A DNA stretch of 11,113 nt from CAZQCI01 sp964592255. Lineage in GTDB: Bacteria > UBA10199 > SBBF01. The translations under genes and the position numbers were made by a program. The stretch lies in the NCBI GenBank assembly GCA_964592255.1, contig CAZQCI010000072.1, positions 1 to 11,113 on the forward strand. Reading direction: 5' to 3'. Of the stretch, positions 1 through 8,179 are shown in pieces (the stretch's first letter is position 1; every line of letters begins with the position of its first letter). Below the pieces are notes generated by a model. It was given only the letters and a program-made list of their open reading frames with translations, was not told the origin of the DNA and did no database searches.

Positions 1-3000
1 GCCCTGTCTTCTAGAGAACCACTACTAATTTTGCCTGATGCGGCAGAAAAAAAATAAATTTTTCCTTGGGAAAAATCACCACCTTGATTCGCAATAGCAA
101 AATCGTTATAACCATCTCCATTAAAGTCCCCGGCACCCGAAATATAAAAAGAACCCCCACCTTGATAGTAAAGAGAATCATCCCAATTTAAACCACAATT
201 GGCACTTGTCCTCACACCCGTCAATTCGGTACCCGCTGCAAAATCAACACGGGCAGAAGCTGACCAAGAAGAAATTTCCGATGAGTAAAAAATATAAATC
301 TTACCATAATCTGTCCCGGCTGAATCATCCCCACAACTACTGACCGCAAAGTCATGAATACCATCTCCATCAATATCTCCAATTCCACTAACACTACCAC
401 CCAATAAATCTTCTTCAGATGGACCCGTCCAAGCATAGTCCGCTTCATACAGCTCCATATCACGGGTCCAAGTAGAATAATTCTTCCCAAGAAAAATAGA
501 CACTTTACCGTAGTTATCAACACGCCCTGTACTGGTTATAACCAGATCATCCAAACCATCTCCGTCAATATCAAGTACAGCAACATGAGACCCAATAAAA
601 TCGTAGGCACTATCACCAACCCAAGAAATAGGAAATAAATCCTCATTCGTAATTGTATTAGTGACAGCACTGTAATCGTATCCGGAGCGTACTAAAAAAA
701 TATGCCCCAGATTAGACCGTGTAACACCAACATTAAAATAATCATAAGCTCCCATTTCAGAGGCACCAATAATTAACTCTTTTTCTCCATCTCCATCAAA
801 GTCACCAGTGGCCAAAGTACTTCCTAATCTAACATCAGTAGATCCTGTGAGGTTAACAACACTCTCATAGGAAGAATAAATAAAGGGTCGATGATCAAGC
901 CCACACACATGACCGTCTTCATCATAAACAGTGAGATAAAAGGAATAGAAACCATCAACTGAATCAACAGAAAAAGTAGCAAGTTCTCCAAGCCTTACCG
1001 CTGAAGAAGCCGTAACACTGGATATAAGCGTCCCTGTGGAGTCTAAGCCCTTATATAAATCAATCTGATAGGATTTAAAGCTGGCCCCTGCCGCATACCC
1101 TGAAAGAGTAACGGATCCGCCCTGTTGCATCTCATAAACATCTGGACTTACAATATTAGCCTCACAAGAAGAGGAAGAATTGAGCGCCGAACCAACATTT
1201 AAACGTCCATATCCACTTTCTTTATCCCAACCGGCATCTTCAATATCATCGGCGGTCATCCGCAAACGTTGGCGTATTTCTTCTGGGGTTAAAGAAGGAT
1301 CATAAGACAGCAGAAGTCCGGCAGCTCCTGAAACAAAAGGAGTAGCCATACTCGTACCATCGGCAAGATAATAAGCATCACCAAGTTCACGATCAGAATC
1401 AACACTCTCCCCCATTGAAGCCTTAAGAGACAATATATTAGCGGAAGAGACAACAGCACCATCATTGCCACCCGGAGCTACTAAATCAAGGTTATAACAA
1501 GTACTCGAAAAACTAGCTCGTGTATCAACAGTCGTCGAAGCCCCCACACTAATGACTGACGGATAAGAAGCAGGATAATAAAACTCACATGTTGTATAAT
1601 TATTGCCGCTTGATGAAACTAAAACAACTCCCATCCCATAAGCATAATCAATAGCCGCTTCTTGCTCTTCGGAAGATGAACTTCCACCGAAGCTCATGTT
1701 AATAACACTGGAACCTTGATCCGCTGCATACACCAACGCTTCTTGAACTGCCGAATCTGGACATCCATCATCACGTGTCGCTCCACACACTTTTAAGGCA
1801 AGAATACTCGCTTTCCACATCACCCCCGCAATACCTATATCGTTATTGCCTTTGGCTGCAATAATGCCAGCCACATGGGTTCCGTGCCAGTAATCATCCG
1901 TAGGATCTGCATCCGAGTTATAAAAATCATAACCAGACACATCATCCACATAACCATTGCCATCATTATCCACGCTATCCCCTGCTATTTCACCACTGTT
2001 GGAATACACATTATCCACGATGTCTGGATGGGTTAAATCTAAACCTGTATCTAAAACGGCTACAATCAGATCAGAATCTCCAACCGTAGTACTCCAAGCC
2101 GTAGAGGCATCAATTTTCTTCAAACCCCAAAGGTCATCATAACTTTGCCCCCAGCTTCCAGAAGATGAATAATAAGGATCATTAGGCACACTGGTGACAT
2201 AACGATAATAATCTAAACCCACAGACTTAAATTGTTGTGTACGGCATAACTCTTCTTTGACCTTCGCAAGGTCCGCCTGATTACTAAAAGAAAGCTTATA
2301 CAATCTATTCAAGGCTGGAACTGCATGTCCGGACATCCGGCGTTGAGTCCGTTGAGGATATTTTTGTAAAATCTTTTGATAGTGCAAGATCACATCGGCA
2401 TAATTCTTACCCAAAGAAGCAAAGCGCTGTGTAACTTGAGGCTGGCCATAACGCGAAAAAATCTGCTTCACAGCATTATTTTGAAAAACAGAGGCATCGT
2501 CATTGAAAAGAGTCACCAATAAAACCCCAGGCACATGAGCCTCTTTATAATCAGGCTGGCAATGGCAAGAATGTGTTGTGACAAGTTGAGAAGGACTATG
2601 CTGAATTAATGCAAAAAATACTTCAAAACCGGCTGGAGTCACTTTCTTCAAATAAGACAATACTTGTTGATAAGCTACCGGCACATACGGACGAGCATAA
2701 GGAATAAACCAACCCAAATCGGTCCAAGAATAGGCACTATTTTCTTTGGCTTGTAATTTTTCCACCCAATTTTCGGTAACACGAACAAAATTTTTGGACT
2801 GGCTCAATACCTTAATGGCAAAAACACGATCAAATTGAGGAGAGTTAAAACGAAGAATGTACAGACGATGAGCGGCAGGAATTGGCGCTAACGACTCCAA
2901 ACCATAATGGGATAAAATAACCTTAATCTTAGAGTCGATTTCATGAGGATCTTTCCCCAAAGCACTTAAGGCTAACTCTACATGAGGAGCCCCATATTTT

Positions 3001-3170
3001 TGAATTAAGCTTTGAAGCTGAGAATCTTTTTTACCAGACAAGATGGAAACATCATCTTGAGCTAATTCAACGATAACCGAATCAGTTGGAAAGGAAGGAG
3101 CTTCCCCGGCCCACAGCACGGAAGAAACCAAAAAAGACATAAGGGCGCACAACAGTACTGCTTGTTTCAT
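1..3170 (-). CDS. Secreted S8 subtilisin-family serine protease with duplicated propeptide and FG-GAP repeats (3' end outside window)
   Basis: Probable exported endopeptidase; 1056 codons are visible without a stop and the C-terminus lies beyond the left edge. Residues 1-21 form a Sec signal peptide (MKQAVLL..., hydrophobic core, likely cut after LWA). Residues about 32-325 are a long propeptide region made of two similar domains. The S8 catalytic domain covers about 340-665 with the full set of active residues: Asp374 (AVLDTGLD), His429 (HGTHVAG), oxyanion-hole Asn523 (SSGNN) and Ser607 (DGTSMATP). About 672-775 looks like a beta-rich linker domain. From residue 790 four FG-GAP motifs follow, each with a DxDGDG or DxNGDG calcium-binding loop; such repeats build beta-propellers of about seven blades, so more repeats are expected outside the window. 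The ATG is preceded by AAAGGA at 7 bases. It lies 81 bases downstream of korB with no obvious terminator between. The natural substrate is unknown. Confidence 0.93.
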   Translation of the reverse strand, partial: MKQAVLLCALMSFLVSSVLWAGEAPSFPTDSVIVELAQDDVSILSGKKDSQLQSLIQKYGAPHVELALSALGKDPHEIDSKIKVILSHYGLESLAPIPAAHRLYILRFNSPQFDRVFAIKVLSQSKNFVRVTENWVEKLQAKENSAYSWTDLGWFIPYARPYVPVAYQQVLSYLKKVTPAGFEVFFALIQHSPSQLVTTHSCHCQPDYKEAHVPGVLLVTLFNDDASVFQNNAVKQIFSRYGQPQVTQRFASLGKNYADVILHYQKILQKYPQRTQRRMSGHAVPALNRLYKLSFSNQADLAKVKEELCRTQQFKSVGLDYYRYVTSVPNDPYYSSSGSWGQSYDDLWGLKKIDASTAWSTTVGDSDLIVAVLDTGLDLTHPDIVDNVYSNSGEIAGDSVDNDGNGYVDDVSGYDFYNSDADPTDDYWHGTHVAGIIAAKGNNDIGIAGVMWKASILALKVCGATRDDGCPDSAVQEALVYAADQGSSVINMSFGGSSSSEEQEAAIDYAYGMGVVLVSSSGNNYTTCEFYYPASYPSVISVGASTTVDTRASFSSTCYNLDLVAPGGNDGAVVSSANILSLKASMGESVDSDRELGDAYYLADGTSMATPFVSGAAGLLLSYDPSLTPEEIRQRLRMTADDIEDAGWDKESGYGRLNVGSALNSSSSCEANIVSPDVYEMQQGGSVTLSGYAAGASFKSYQIDLYKGLDSTGTLISSVTASSAVRLGELATFSVDSVDGFYSFYLTVYDEDGHVCGLDHRPFIYSSYESVVNLTGSTDVRLGSTLATGDFDGDGEKELIIGASEMGAYDYFNVGVTRSNLGHIFLVRSGYDYSAVTNTITNEDLFPISWVGDSAYDFIGSHVAVLDIDGDGLDDLVITSTGRVDNYGKVSIFLGKNYSTWTRDMELYEADYAWTGPSEEDLLGGSVSGIGDIDGDGIHDFAVSSCGDDSAGTDYGKIYIFYSSEISSWSASARVDFAAGTELTGVRTSANCGLNWDDSLYYQGGGSFYISGAGDFNGDGYNDFAIANQGGDFSQGKIYFFSAASGKISSGSLEDR
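87..803 (-). repeat. Four FG-GAP / calcium-loop repeats in the protease C-terminal region
   Basis: Protein motifs start at residues 790 (DFDGDGEKELIIGA), 867 (DIDGDGLDDLVITS), 932 (DIDGDGIHDFAVSS) and 1015 (DFNGDGYNDFAIAN). Spacing is 65-83 residues, typical for integrin-alpha-like propeller blades. The Asp/Asn-rich loops are expected to bind calcium. The series probably continues past position 1. Confidence 0.88.
2196..2522 (-). repeat. Propeptide-domain copy 2 of the S8 protease (protein-level repeat)
   Basis: Encodes residues about 217-325, directly before the catalytic domain. Matching landmarks to copy 1 are offset by 182-187 residues: DD 224-225, YG 241-242, LGK 253-255, RLY 289-291 and FKSV 314-317. 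Being adjacent to the protease domain, this copy is the likelier one to act as chaperone and inhibitor of the zymogen, with maturation expected around residues 326-340. Confidence 0.7.
2766..3077 (-). repeat. Propeptide-domain copy 1 of the S8 protease (protein-level repeat)
   Basis: Encodes residues about 32-135. It shares an ordered set of landmarks with the copy at 2196-2522: an opening beta strand followed by DD, YGxPxV, LGK about 11 residues after YG, RLYxLxF, then a helix ending in FxxV. The divergence is high at protein level, so this is an old duplication. The second half of each copy looks like the inhibitor I9 propeptide fold common in subtilases; that assignment is inferred from pattern only. 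Confidence 0.7.
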
Positions 3171-3251
3171 CTAAAAATCCTTTTCCCCACTTTCGTAATA
3201 ATAATGACATTGTGAAAAACGCCCCTAACTTAAAAATAGTTTGATCTTTAT
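3171..3251 (-). other. Short spacer between korB and the protease gene
   Basis: 81 noncoding bases, A+T-rich. A Shine-Dalgarno (AAAGGA) sits near 3179-3184 for the protease. No strong hairpin followed by a T run is seen, so read-through from korAB is possible. A TATTAT-like element lies near 3201-3208 but no convincing -35 accompanies it, so I do not call a promoter. Confidence 0.45.
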
Positions 3252-4283
3252 TTAAGATACAACCCATGTATCCCCGCTATTGAGCAATTTGTTCAAATCG
3301 CCAGGACCTTTTTTACTAATCTCACCTTTAACCTGATCCGTCAACATAGCATCATAAGATGGTTTTTCGATATTACGAAAAACACCAAAAGGTATAGGAA
3401 AATCAGGTAGTTCCATGCGACTTAAAAGATAAGAATAAGCAGAGTTTTCCTCCTTGGGATTATGGATAATCAAATCTTTTTCCGTCACCCCATTAACCCC
3501 CAACTCTACCACTTCCAAATGAATACCATTCATTCGGATCCCTTTTTTACCATCCACTCCAAAACGGATAGGCTGACCTTCCTTCAAAATCAAGCTATGC
3601 TCAATGCGAACGGATTTATCATAAACATCATGAAAAGCATCGTCGTTAAAGATAATGCAGTTTTGATAAATCTCTACAAAAGCAGACCCTTTATGTTTAG
3701 CCGCAGCCGTCAGGACTTCCGACATCATAGCTGGATTGGTGTCGATAGCACGCGCAACAAAGGTCGCTTCCGCACCAATGGCCAACGACAAAGGATTAAT
3801 AGGATAATCGATAGTACCATTAGGAGAAGATTTAGTTTTTTTCCCTAATTCGGACGTGGGAGAGTATTGCCCCTTGGTCAAACCATAAATTTTATTATTG
3901 AAAAGAATAATCTTTAAATCGACATTACGACGCAACGTATGAATAAGATGGTTGCCTCCGATAGACAACCCATCACCATCACCGGTAATCACCCAAACCA
4001 TTAGCTCAGGATTTTCAGCTTTAATCCCCGTAGCCACCGTGGGAGCACGACCGTGAATTGTGTGAAAACCATAGGTATTCACATAATAAGGAAAACGGCT
4101 AGAACAACCAATGCCCGAAACAAAAACCATTTTTTCTTTAGGCACCCCTAAATTCGGCAACGTTTTTTGCATCACAGCCAAAATAGAATAGTCTCCACAA
4201 CCCGGGCACCAACGCACATCTTGGTCAGACACAAAATCCTTACGGGTCAACGAGGTAGGTGTAGCAGCTGAAATATCGGTCAT
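3252..4283 (-). CDS. korB: 2-oxoacid:ferredoxin oxidoreductase, beta subunit (TPP-binding)
   Basis: Catalytic beta subunit of a 2-oxoacid (probably 2-oxoglutarate) ferredoxin oxidoreductase, which joins a 2-oxoacid decarboxylation to CoA-thioester formation and ferredoxin reduction, or runs in reverse for CO2 fixation. The 343-residue protein has WCPGCGD at 25-31, IGCSSR at 58-63 and QNC at 207-209, giving the four cysteines (26, 29, 60, 209) expected to bind the [4Fe-4S] cluster. The thiamine diphosphate motif runs from GDGD at 101-104 to NN at 129-130, followed by IYGLTKGQYSPTS, typical of KorB-type proteins. The ATG overlaps the korA stop as ATGA (4 bases) with GGAGG 7 bases upstream, so the two are translationally coupled. 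Substrate choice (2-oxoglutarate, pyruvate or branched-chain) cannot be fixed from sequence alone. Confidence 0.95.
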   Translation of the reverse strand: MTDISAATPTSLTRKDFVSDQDVRWCPGCGDYSILAVMQKTLPNLGVPKEKMVFVSGIGCSSRFPYYVNTYGFHTIHGRAPTVATGIKAENPELMVWVITGDGDGLSIGGNHLIHTLRRNVDLKIILFNNKIYGLTKGQYSPTSELGKKTKSSPNGTIDYPINPLSLAIGAEATFVARAIDTNPAMMSEVLTAAAKHKGSAFVEIYQNCIIFNDDAFHDVYDKSVRIEHSLILKEGQPIRFGVDGKKGIRMNGIHLEVVELGVNGVTEKDLIIHNPKEENSAYSYLLSRMELPDFPIPFGVFRNIEKPSYDAMLTDQVKGEISKKGPGDLNKLLNSGDTWVVS

Positions 4284-6136
4284 GATTTTCCTCCCTGCCG
4301 ACTTGGTAAATGTTCCAACGCGGCACGTATAATTTCCTGAACCATAAAGGGTTTACCTTGTACCTTACACAAACTAATTGAGGGCACTAAATATTTAGCC
4401 CGAATCACCAAAGCCAATTGACCTAAGTTCAGTTCAGGAATCAACACTGTTTTAAATTTTTTCAACACATCTCCCAAGTTTTTTGGGAAAGGATTTAAAT
4501 AACGCACTTGAGCGCTAGAAACAGCATATCCTTGACTACGAAGGGATTCCGCCGCTACTGTAATGGCCCCATAGGTTCCACCCCATCCAAGAATAAGAAG
4601 ATCTCCTTCCGGAGCCCCTTGAACTTGAAGATCAGGAATATCCTGCGCGATACCTGCTACCTTTTGAGCCCTCAAATGCACCATCTTCTCGTGGTTTTGG
4701 GGATCGTAACTAACATTGCCGTAGACATCCGATTTTTCGAGGCCCCCGATACGATGTTCCAAACCTAGAGTCCCCGGAATAGCCCAAAGACGAGCTAAAG
4801 TTTGAGGATCACGTTTATAAGGATAAAAACCTTCTTTTTGGGTTTGATAGCTGACATTAATTTTCGGTAATTGAGTCACATCTGGAATAAGCCAAGGTTC
4901 CGCACCATTTGCCAAATAGCCATCACTCAATAAAATAACGGGGGTCATGTATTTAATTGCCAACCGAAAAGCTTCAAACGCCATATAAAAACAATCCCCA
5001 GGAGTTGCAGGGGCTACAACAGGCAACGGACTTTCTCCGTTACGACCGTACAACACTTGTAATAAATCGGCCTGTTCCGTTTTAGTTGGCAGCCCTGTAG
5101 AAGGGCCTCCGCGCTGCACATTCACAATCACTAAAGGCAACTCTGTCATCACTGCTAGGTTGATCGCTTCTGATTTAAGACAAATTCCAGGACCACTGGT
5201 TCCTGTCACCGCCATGCCTCCAGCGAAAGCACTACCAATAGTAGCACCAATAGCCGCAATTTCATCTTCAGCTTGAAAACATTTAATACCAAAACTTTTG
5301 AGTTTAGACAGCTCGTGAAGAATATCAGAGGCGGGTGTAATGGGATAACTTCCGTAAAAAAGATTTTTACCAGCAACTTGGGCTGCCGCCACTAAACCCA
5401 AAGCGGTTGCTTCATTTCCGGTAATATGTCGATATTTTCCAGGAAGCAATTTAGCAGGAGGAACGGTATAGGGCACATCAAAAATTTCTGTTGTTTCACC
5501 GTAACTGTAACCCGCCATCATTGTCTTTTCATTCGCGGTAGCCAGATCCGGTTTTTTAGCAAATTTCTCTCGAATCCAAGAGATGGTATTTTCCATCGGA
5601 CGATCAAACATCCAATACATCAAACCCAGAGCAAAAAAGTTTTTACAACGATCAATTTCTTTTTTGGAAAGGCCACTTCCCTCCAAGGCTTTGTGGGTCA
5701 ACATCGTCACGGGGACTTCAAAAAGACGATAATTTTTAACCGAACCATCGGTTAACGGATTACTTTTATATCCAGCCAAATCCAAATTTTCTTGTGTAAA
5801 CGCATCACTGTTCACAATCACGGCCCCACCCTTTTCGATATCATTAAGGTTAGCACGCAATGCGGCTGGATTCATGGCCACCAAAACTGTGGGAGCATCC
5901 CCAGGCGTATAAATTTCACTGGAAGAAAAATGAACTTGATATCCCGAAACTCCGGCTAATGATCCAGCAGGAGCACGAATTTCAGCAGGGTAATCAGGAA
6001 GAGTGGAGATATCATTTCCTAGAATAGCGGAAGTGTTAGTGAATTGAGTACCGGTTAATTGCATCCCATCACCCGAGTCTCCGGCAAAACGGATGACGAC
6101 ATTATTGAGTTCCTTACGCTTTTTTACTTCGGACAT
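4280..6136 (-). CDS. korA: 2-oxoacid:ferredoxin oxidoreductase, fused gamma-alpha subunit
   Basis: Large subunit partner of KorB, 618 residues from the chosen ATG, the usual size for a KorA in which the gamma domain is fused in front of the alpha domain. The gamma domain has AGDSGDG at about 18-24 and DYPAEIRAPAG at about 48-58. The alpha (pyrimidine-binding) domain has YPITPASD at about 264-271, QAEDEIAA at about 288-295, GTSGPG at about 312-317 and QRGGPSTGLPTKTEQAD at about 341-357, all hallmarks of the family. YPITPASD is the conserved 2-oxoacid-recognition motif. No ferredoxin-like delta domain is visible, as in other two-subunit enzymes. The frame stays open upstream to a GTG at 6193, but the ATG at 6136 has an AGGAG about 11 bases upstream and starts where family members start. 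Ferredoxin itself is not encoded here. Confidence 0.94.
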   Translation of the reverse strand: MSEVKKRKELNNVVIRFAGDSGDGMQLTGTQFTNTSAILGNDISTLPDYPAEIRAPAGSLAGVSGYQVHFSSSEIYTPGDAPTVLVAMNPAALRANLNDIEKGGAVIVNSDAFTQENLDLAGYKSNPLTDGSVKNYRLFEVPVTMLTHKALEGSGLSKKEIDRCKNFFALGLMYWMFDRPMENTISWIREKFAKKPDLATANEKTMMAGYSYGETTEIFDVPYTVPPAKLLPGKYRHITGNEATALGLVAAAQVAGKNLFYGSYPITPASDILHELSKLKSFGIKCFQAEDEIAAIGATIGSAFAGGMAVTGTSGPGICLKSEAINLAVMTELPLVIVNVQRGGPSTGLPTKTEQADLLQVLYGRNGESPLPVVAPATPGDCFYMAFEAFRLAIKYMTPVILLSDGYLANGAEPWLIPDVTQLPKINVSYQTQKEGFYPYKRDPQTLARLWAIPGTLGLEHRIGGLEKSDVYGNVSYDPQNHEKMVHLRAQKVAGIAQDIPDLQVQGAPEGDLLILGWGGTYGAITVAAESLRSQGYAVSSAQVRYLNPFPKNLGDVLKKFKTVLIPELNLGQLALVIRAKYLVPSISLCKVQGKPFMVQEIIRAALEHLPSRQGGKS

Positions 6137-6396
6137 GAGAGCAATGTCTCCTTTCACTCTAAATCCCTCAAAGGGAGTTTTATTCCTCGCCACTTGTGGC
6201 GAAAAGTTATTCTTTTTTTGATACTCCGCTGTTTGCAGCGAAGCCCTTCATTTTGGCCGCAAAACTAAAAAAACATGGGGCACGAAATGTTGGAAAATGA
6301 CTTTCTGACGTTTGACTCGCCGTGTCAAGAGCAAAGACACTTCGTATCGCGAGACGCTTGTGTCACAAACACTCGCCTCAAAGCACTTTATCACAA
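6137..6396 (-). promoter_or_regulatory. Noncoding region between bamB and korA with several inverted repeats
   Basis: About 260 bases with no credible gene. It holds four short dyads: TTGTG-T-CACAA at 6358-6368, TTGAC-N7-GTCAA at 6312-6328, CGCTG-N4-CAGCG at 6227-6240 and TCGCCAC-TT-GTGGCGA at 6187-6202. The last lies about 50 bases before the korA ATG and would fold as a 7-bp hairpin in the korAB leader. A perfect TTGACA (minus strand, 6323-6328) overlaps the second dyad, but no good -10 follows at 16-18 bases. The region probably carries the bamB transcript end and korAB control; no single promoter or terminator is certain. Confidence 0.45.
6187..6202. repeat. Perfect 16-base inverted repeat upstream of korA
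   Basis: Arms of 7 bases (TCGCCAC / GTGGCGA) flank a 2-base centre. With so small a centre it suits a dimeric regulator binding site better than an RNA hairpin, but both remain possible. On the minus strand it is not followed by a T run, so it is not an intrinsic terminator for bamB. Confidence 0.55.
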
Positions 6397-7518
6397 TCAC
6401 AATTCCCAAGAAGTTATTTGCCCACCGGAGGACAGGAAAAATATTTTATTATTGTCCGCTACAGCATTTCCTAAATAACCATCTGAAAAGGACATTTTTT
6501 GAACTAAACTCCCTTTTTCTTTCCCTAACAAATAAGCCGACCCAGACTGCGTTCCCACTACAACATAGTCCCCAACAACTAAAGGAGCAGACAAAGTACC
6601 GGAAGAAAGAGATATCTCCCAACGGGGACGGCCGGTTTGTTTATCAAGAGCTAAAACCTGGCTCCCTGTCGTAGATGCGTAAACTCGCTCACTATCAACA
6701 ACTAAGTCTGTGCCACTTTTCAGTTCCTTCTTCCACAACACTTGCCCAGAAGAGGCGGATAAAGCATACGCGTTGCCAAAATAACCACTGGCATAAATAA
6801 CTCCATTCTCAACAACAAGGGAGCCATCGACGTCAGAAAAAGAAGAAACGGAATCGGCTAAATTTTTACTCCATAAAACGTCACCCCCCTGGATACTTAA
6901 GCTAACGACCTGTCCATCCGAAAAACCAAGATAGAGTCTATCTCCACTCACCACAACGGGTGAGTTGCCTCGCATGGTCACTGCTTTATCGTAACCTTTC
7001 ACATAAGTAGACCAGCGTAAATCTCCAGACGAAAGCCCAATACTCGAAACTTCACGACTGGTATTGACAACATACAGTTCCCCAAAACCTATAGATGGCG
7101 CTGCCAAAACCTCCCCTCCCACAAACAGTTCCCATTGCTTAGAGCCACTAGACACATCGAGCGCGTAGATCATTCCTTTATTATTACCAAAATAAACTTG
7201 ATGCCCATCACTGACAGCTTGAGAGGCAATAGGACCACTGGAAAGAAATTTCCACAACACTCTTCCACTTCCTTCATCGAGGGCATAAAAAATTCCGGAA
7301 TGAGTCCCCACAAAAACTTTTCCATCCGCCACTATTGGAGAAGCCATTTCGGGATAATATTTTTTATGCGACCCGCCTGTCTTAAGCGATTGACTCCATA
7401 ATTTTTTCACTACTTTTTCAGAAGCTACTTTAGGTGGCTGCTCCTTCTTTTCTTTTTTAGAAGCCCACACTGGAGAGCAAAAAAACAGACATAAAAAAAA
7501 CAGAAAATATTTTTTCAT
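6397..7518 (-). CDS. bamB: BamB-like PQQ-repeat beta-propeller, exported
   Basis: Probable periplasmic scaffold protein of the outer-membrane beta-barrel assembly (BAM) machinery. The 373 residues begin with a signal peptide (basic KK, then a Phe/Leu-rich core, likely cleavage after PVWA at 19), followed by a Lys-rich linker. PQQ-type blade motifs (YALDxxSGxxxW and variants) end near residues 90, 130, 170, 217, 263, 300 and 341; the final ITSWEL can pair with the N-terminal KKLWSQSL strand to close an eighth blade, the number in BamB. Quinoprotein dehydrogenase residues are not apparent, so a structural role is favoured over an enzymatic one. It follows the YfgM-like gene by 14 bases, the same pairing as yfgM-bamB in Enterobacteria, which supports the name. 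Unlike E. coli BamB there is no convincing lipobox (the LFFC stretch is a poor match). A generic PQQ-repeat protein is the alternative. Confidence 0.8.
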   Translation of the reverse strand: MKKYFLFFLCLFFCSPVWASKKEKKEQPPKVASEKVVKKLWSQSLKTGGSHKKYYPEMASPIVADGKVFVGTHSGIFYALDEGSGRVLWKFLSSGPIASQAVSDGHQVYFGNNKGMIYALDVSSGSKQWELFVGGEVLAAPSIGFGELYVVNTSREVSSIGLSSGDLRWSTYVKGYDKAVTMRGNSPVVVSGDRLYLGFSDGQVVSLSIQGGDVLWSKNLADSVSSFSDVDGSLVVENGVIYASGYFGNAYALSASSGQVLWKKELKSGTDLVVDSERVYASTTGSQVLALDKQTGRPRWEISLSSGTLSAPLVVGDYVVVGTQSGSAYLLGKEKGSLVQKMSFSDGYLGNAVADNNKIFFLSSGGQITSWEL

Positions 7519-7532
7519 AAATTAACAACCTC

Positions 7533-8171
7533 TTATTTCAACAGCATTAACTGCTCGCTAGCCATTTTCTTAAGCCAGATATCATCTTCACCAGCAATTT
7601 CAGCCAGCTTTTGAAGAATGGGTTTAGCTTCATCTTTTTTTCCTAAATCAGCCAAAATTTGTCCTTGGAGCAAAAGAAGATAGTTTTCAAAAAAACCTCC
7701 TTTGCCTGACAACTGCAATACATTAAGCGCTTCTTCTTTTTTTCCTTGTTGCAAAAGCAATTGAGCTTGATTCCAAGTAATAAAAGGAGAAAAAATTTCG
7801 GGGGATTGTCCTTTCATGGCTCCAAGTTGAGTCAAACCCTCCTCCCATTTTTGAGATGATAGATGGTCCTTGAACAACAACAAGTGAGGCATCCAAGCAT
7901 AAGGGCCTCCAGTTTTAGCCAAAGCATCCAACGCTTTATCTTTATCGGAGCTTTTTTGTGCTTCCTCAACTTTTTGATTAAAAATAACCGCTTGAGCTGC
8001 TTGGTGTTTTCTTAAAAGCAAGACACCCAAGCCCAAAACTAACAACAACAGCACCCCCAATAAAAAAATATTTTTGTTTTGAACAAGAAAATGCAAGGCG
8101 TGATCCACAAAAGAAATAAAATCATCCGGTTTTTTCTTACGCGTTTTGGGAAGCTGCTTATAAAGGGGCAT
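7533..8171 (-). CDS. YfgM-like single-pass membrane protein with a TPR-type periplasmic domain
   Basis: 212 residues: a basic N-terminal tail (KTRKKKPDD), one strongly hydrophobic membrane helix at about 35-53, then an all-helical domain with tetratricopeptide-like pairs, e.g. around QAQLLLQQGKKEEALNVL and GQILADLGKKDEAKPIL. Positive residues before the helix predict cytoplasmic N-in and a periplasmic C-terminal domain. This is the architecture and size of YfgM, which in E. coli associates with the Sec translocon and periplasmic chaperones and sits beside bamB, as here. The ATG has AGGAG 5 bases upstream, and that ribosome site overlaps the hemA stop codon. Sequence identity to YfgM is not checked, so the name rests on architecture and neighbourhood. 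Confidence 0.75.
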   Translation of the reverse strand: MPLYKQLPKTRKKKPDDFISFVDHALHFLVQNKNIFLLGVLLLLVLGLGVLLLRKHQAAQAVIFNQKVEEAQKSSDKDKALDALAKTGGPYAWMPHLLLFKDHLSSQKWEEGLTQLGAMKGQSPEIFSPFITWNQAQLLLQQGKKEEALNVLQLSGKGGFFENYLLLLQGQILADLGKKDEAKPILQKLAEIAGEDDIWLKKMASEQLMLLK

Positions 8172-8179
8172 AATGTCTC

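Noticed and set aside
221..523. Separate minus-strand genes in 221-523 and 1289-1471
   Set aside because: Both are other-frame shadows inside the protease gene, whose own frame carries the catalytic and FG-GAP motifs.
6137..6193. Upstream GTG start for korA adding 19 residues
   Set aside because: The ATG at 6136 matches family starts, the extension contains the ribosome site, and the GTG lies inside the perfect palindrome.
6187..6218. Hairpin followed by a T-rich stretch on the plus strand as an intrinsic terminator
   Set aside because: No plus-strand gene precedes it, the T run is about 12 bases from the stem, and neighbouring genes are all on the minus strand.
6300..6328. Sigma-70 promoter for korAB using TTGACA at 6323-6328
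   Set aside because: At 16-18 bases spacing the -10 would be GAAAGT or similar, a poor match; kept only as a note in the regulatory region.
6059..6674. Overlapping plus-strand open frames across the korA start, the intergenic region and the bamB 3' end
   Set aside because: They are antisense to well-supported genes, give low-complexity unfamiliar protein and overlap each other in different frames.
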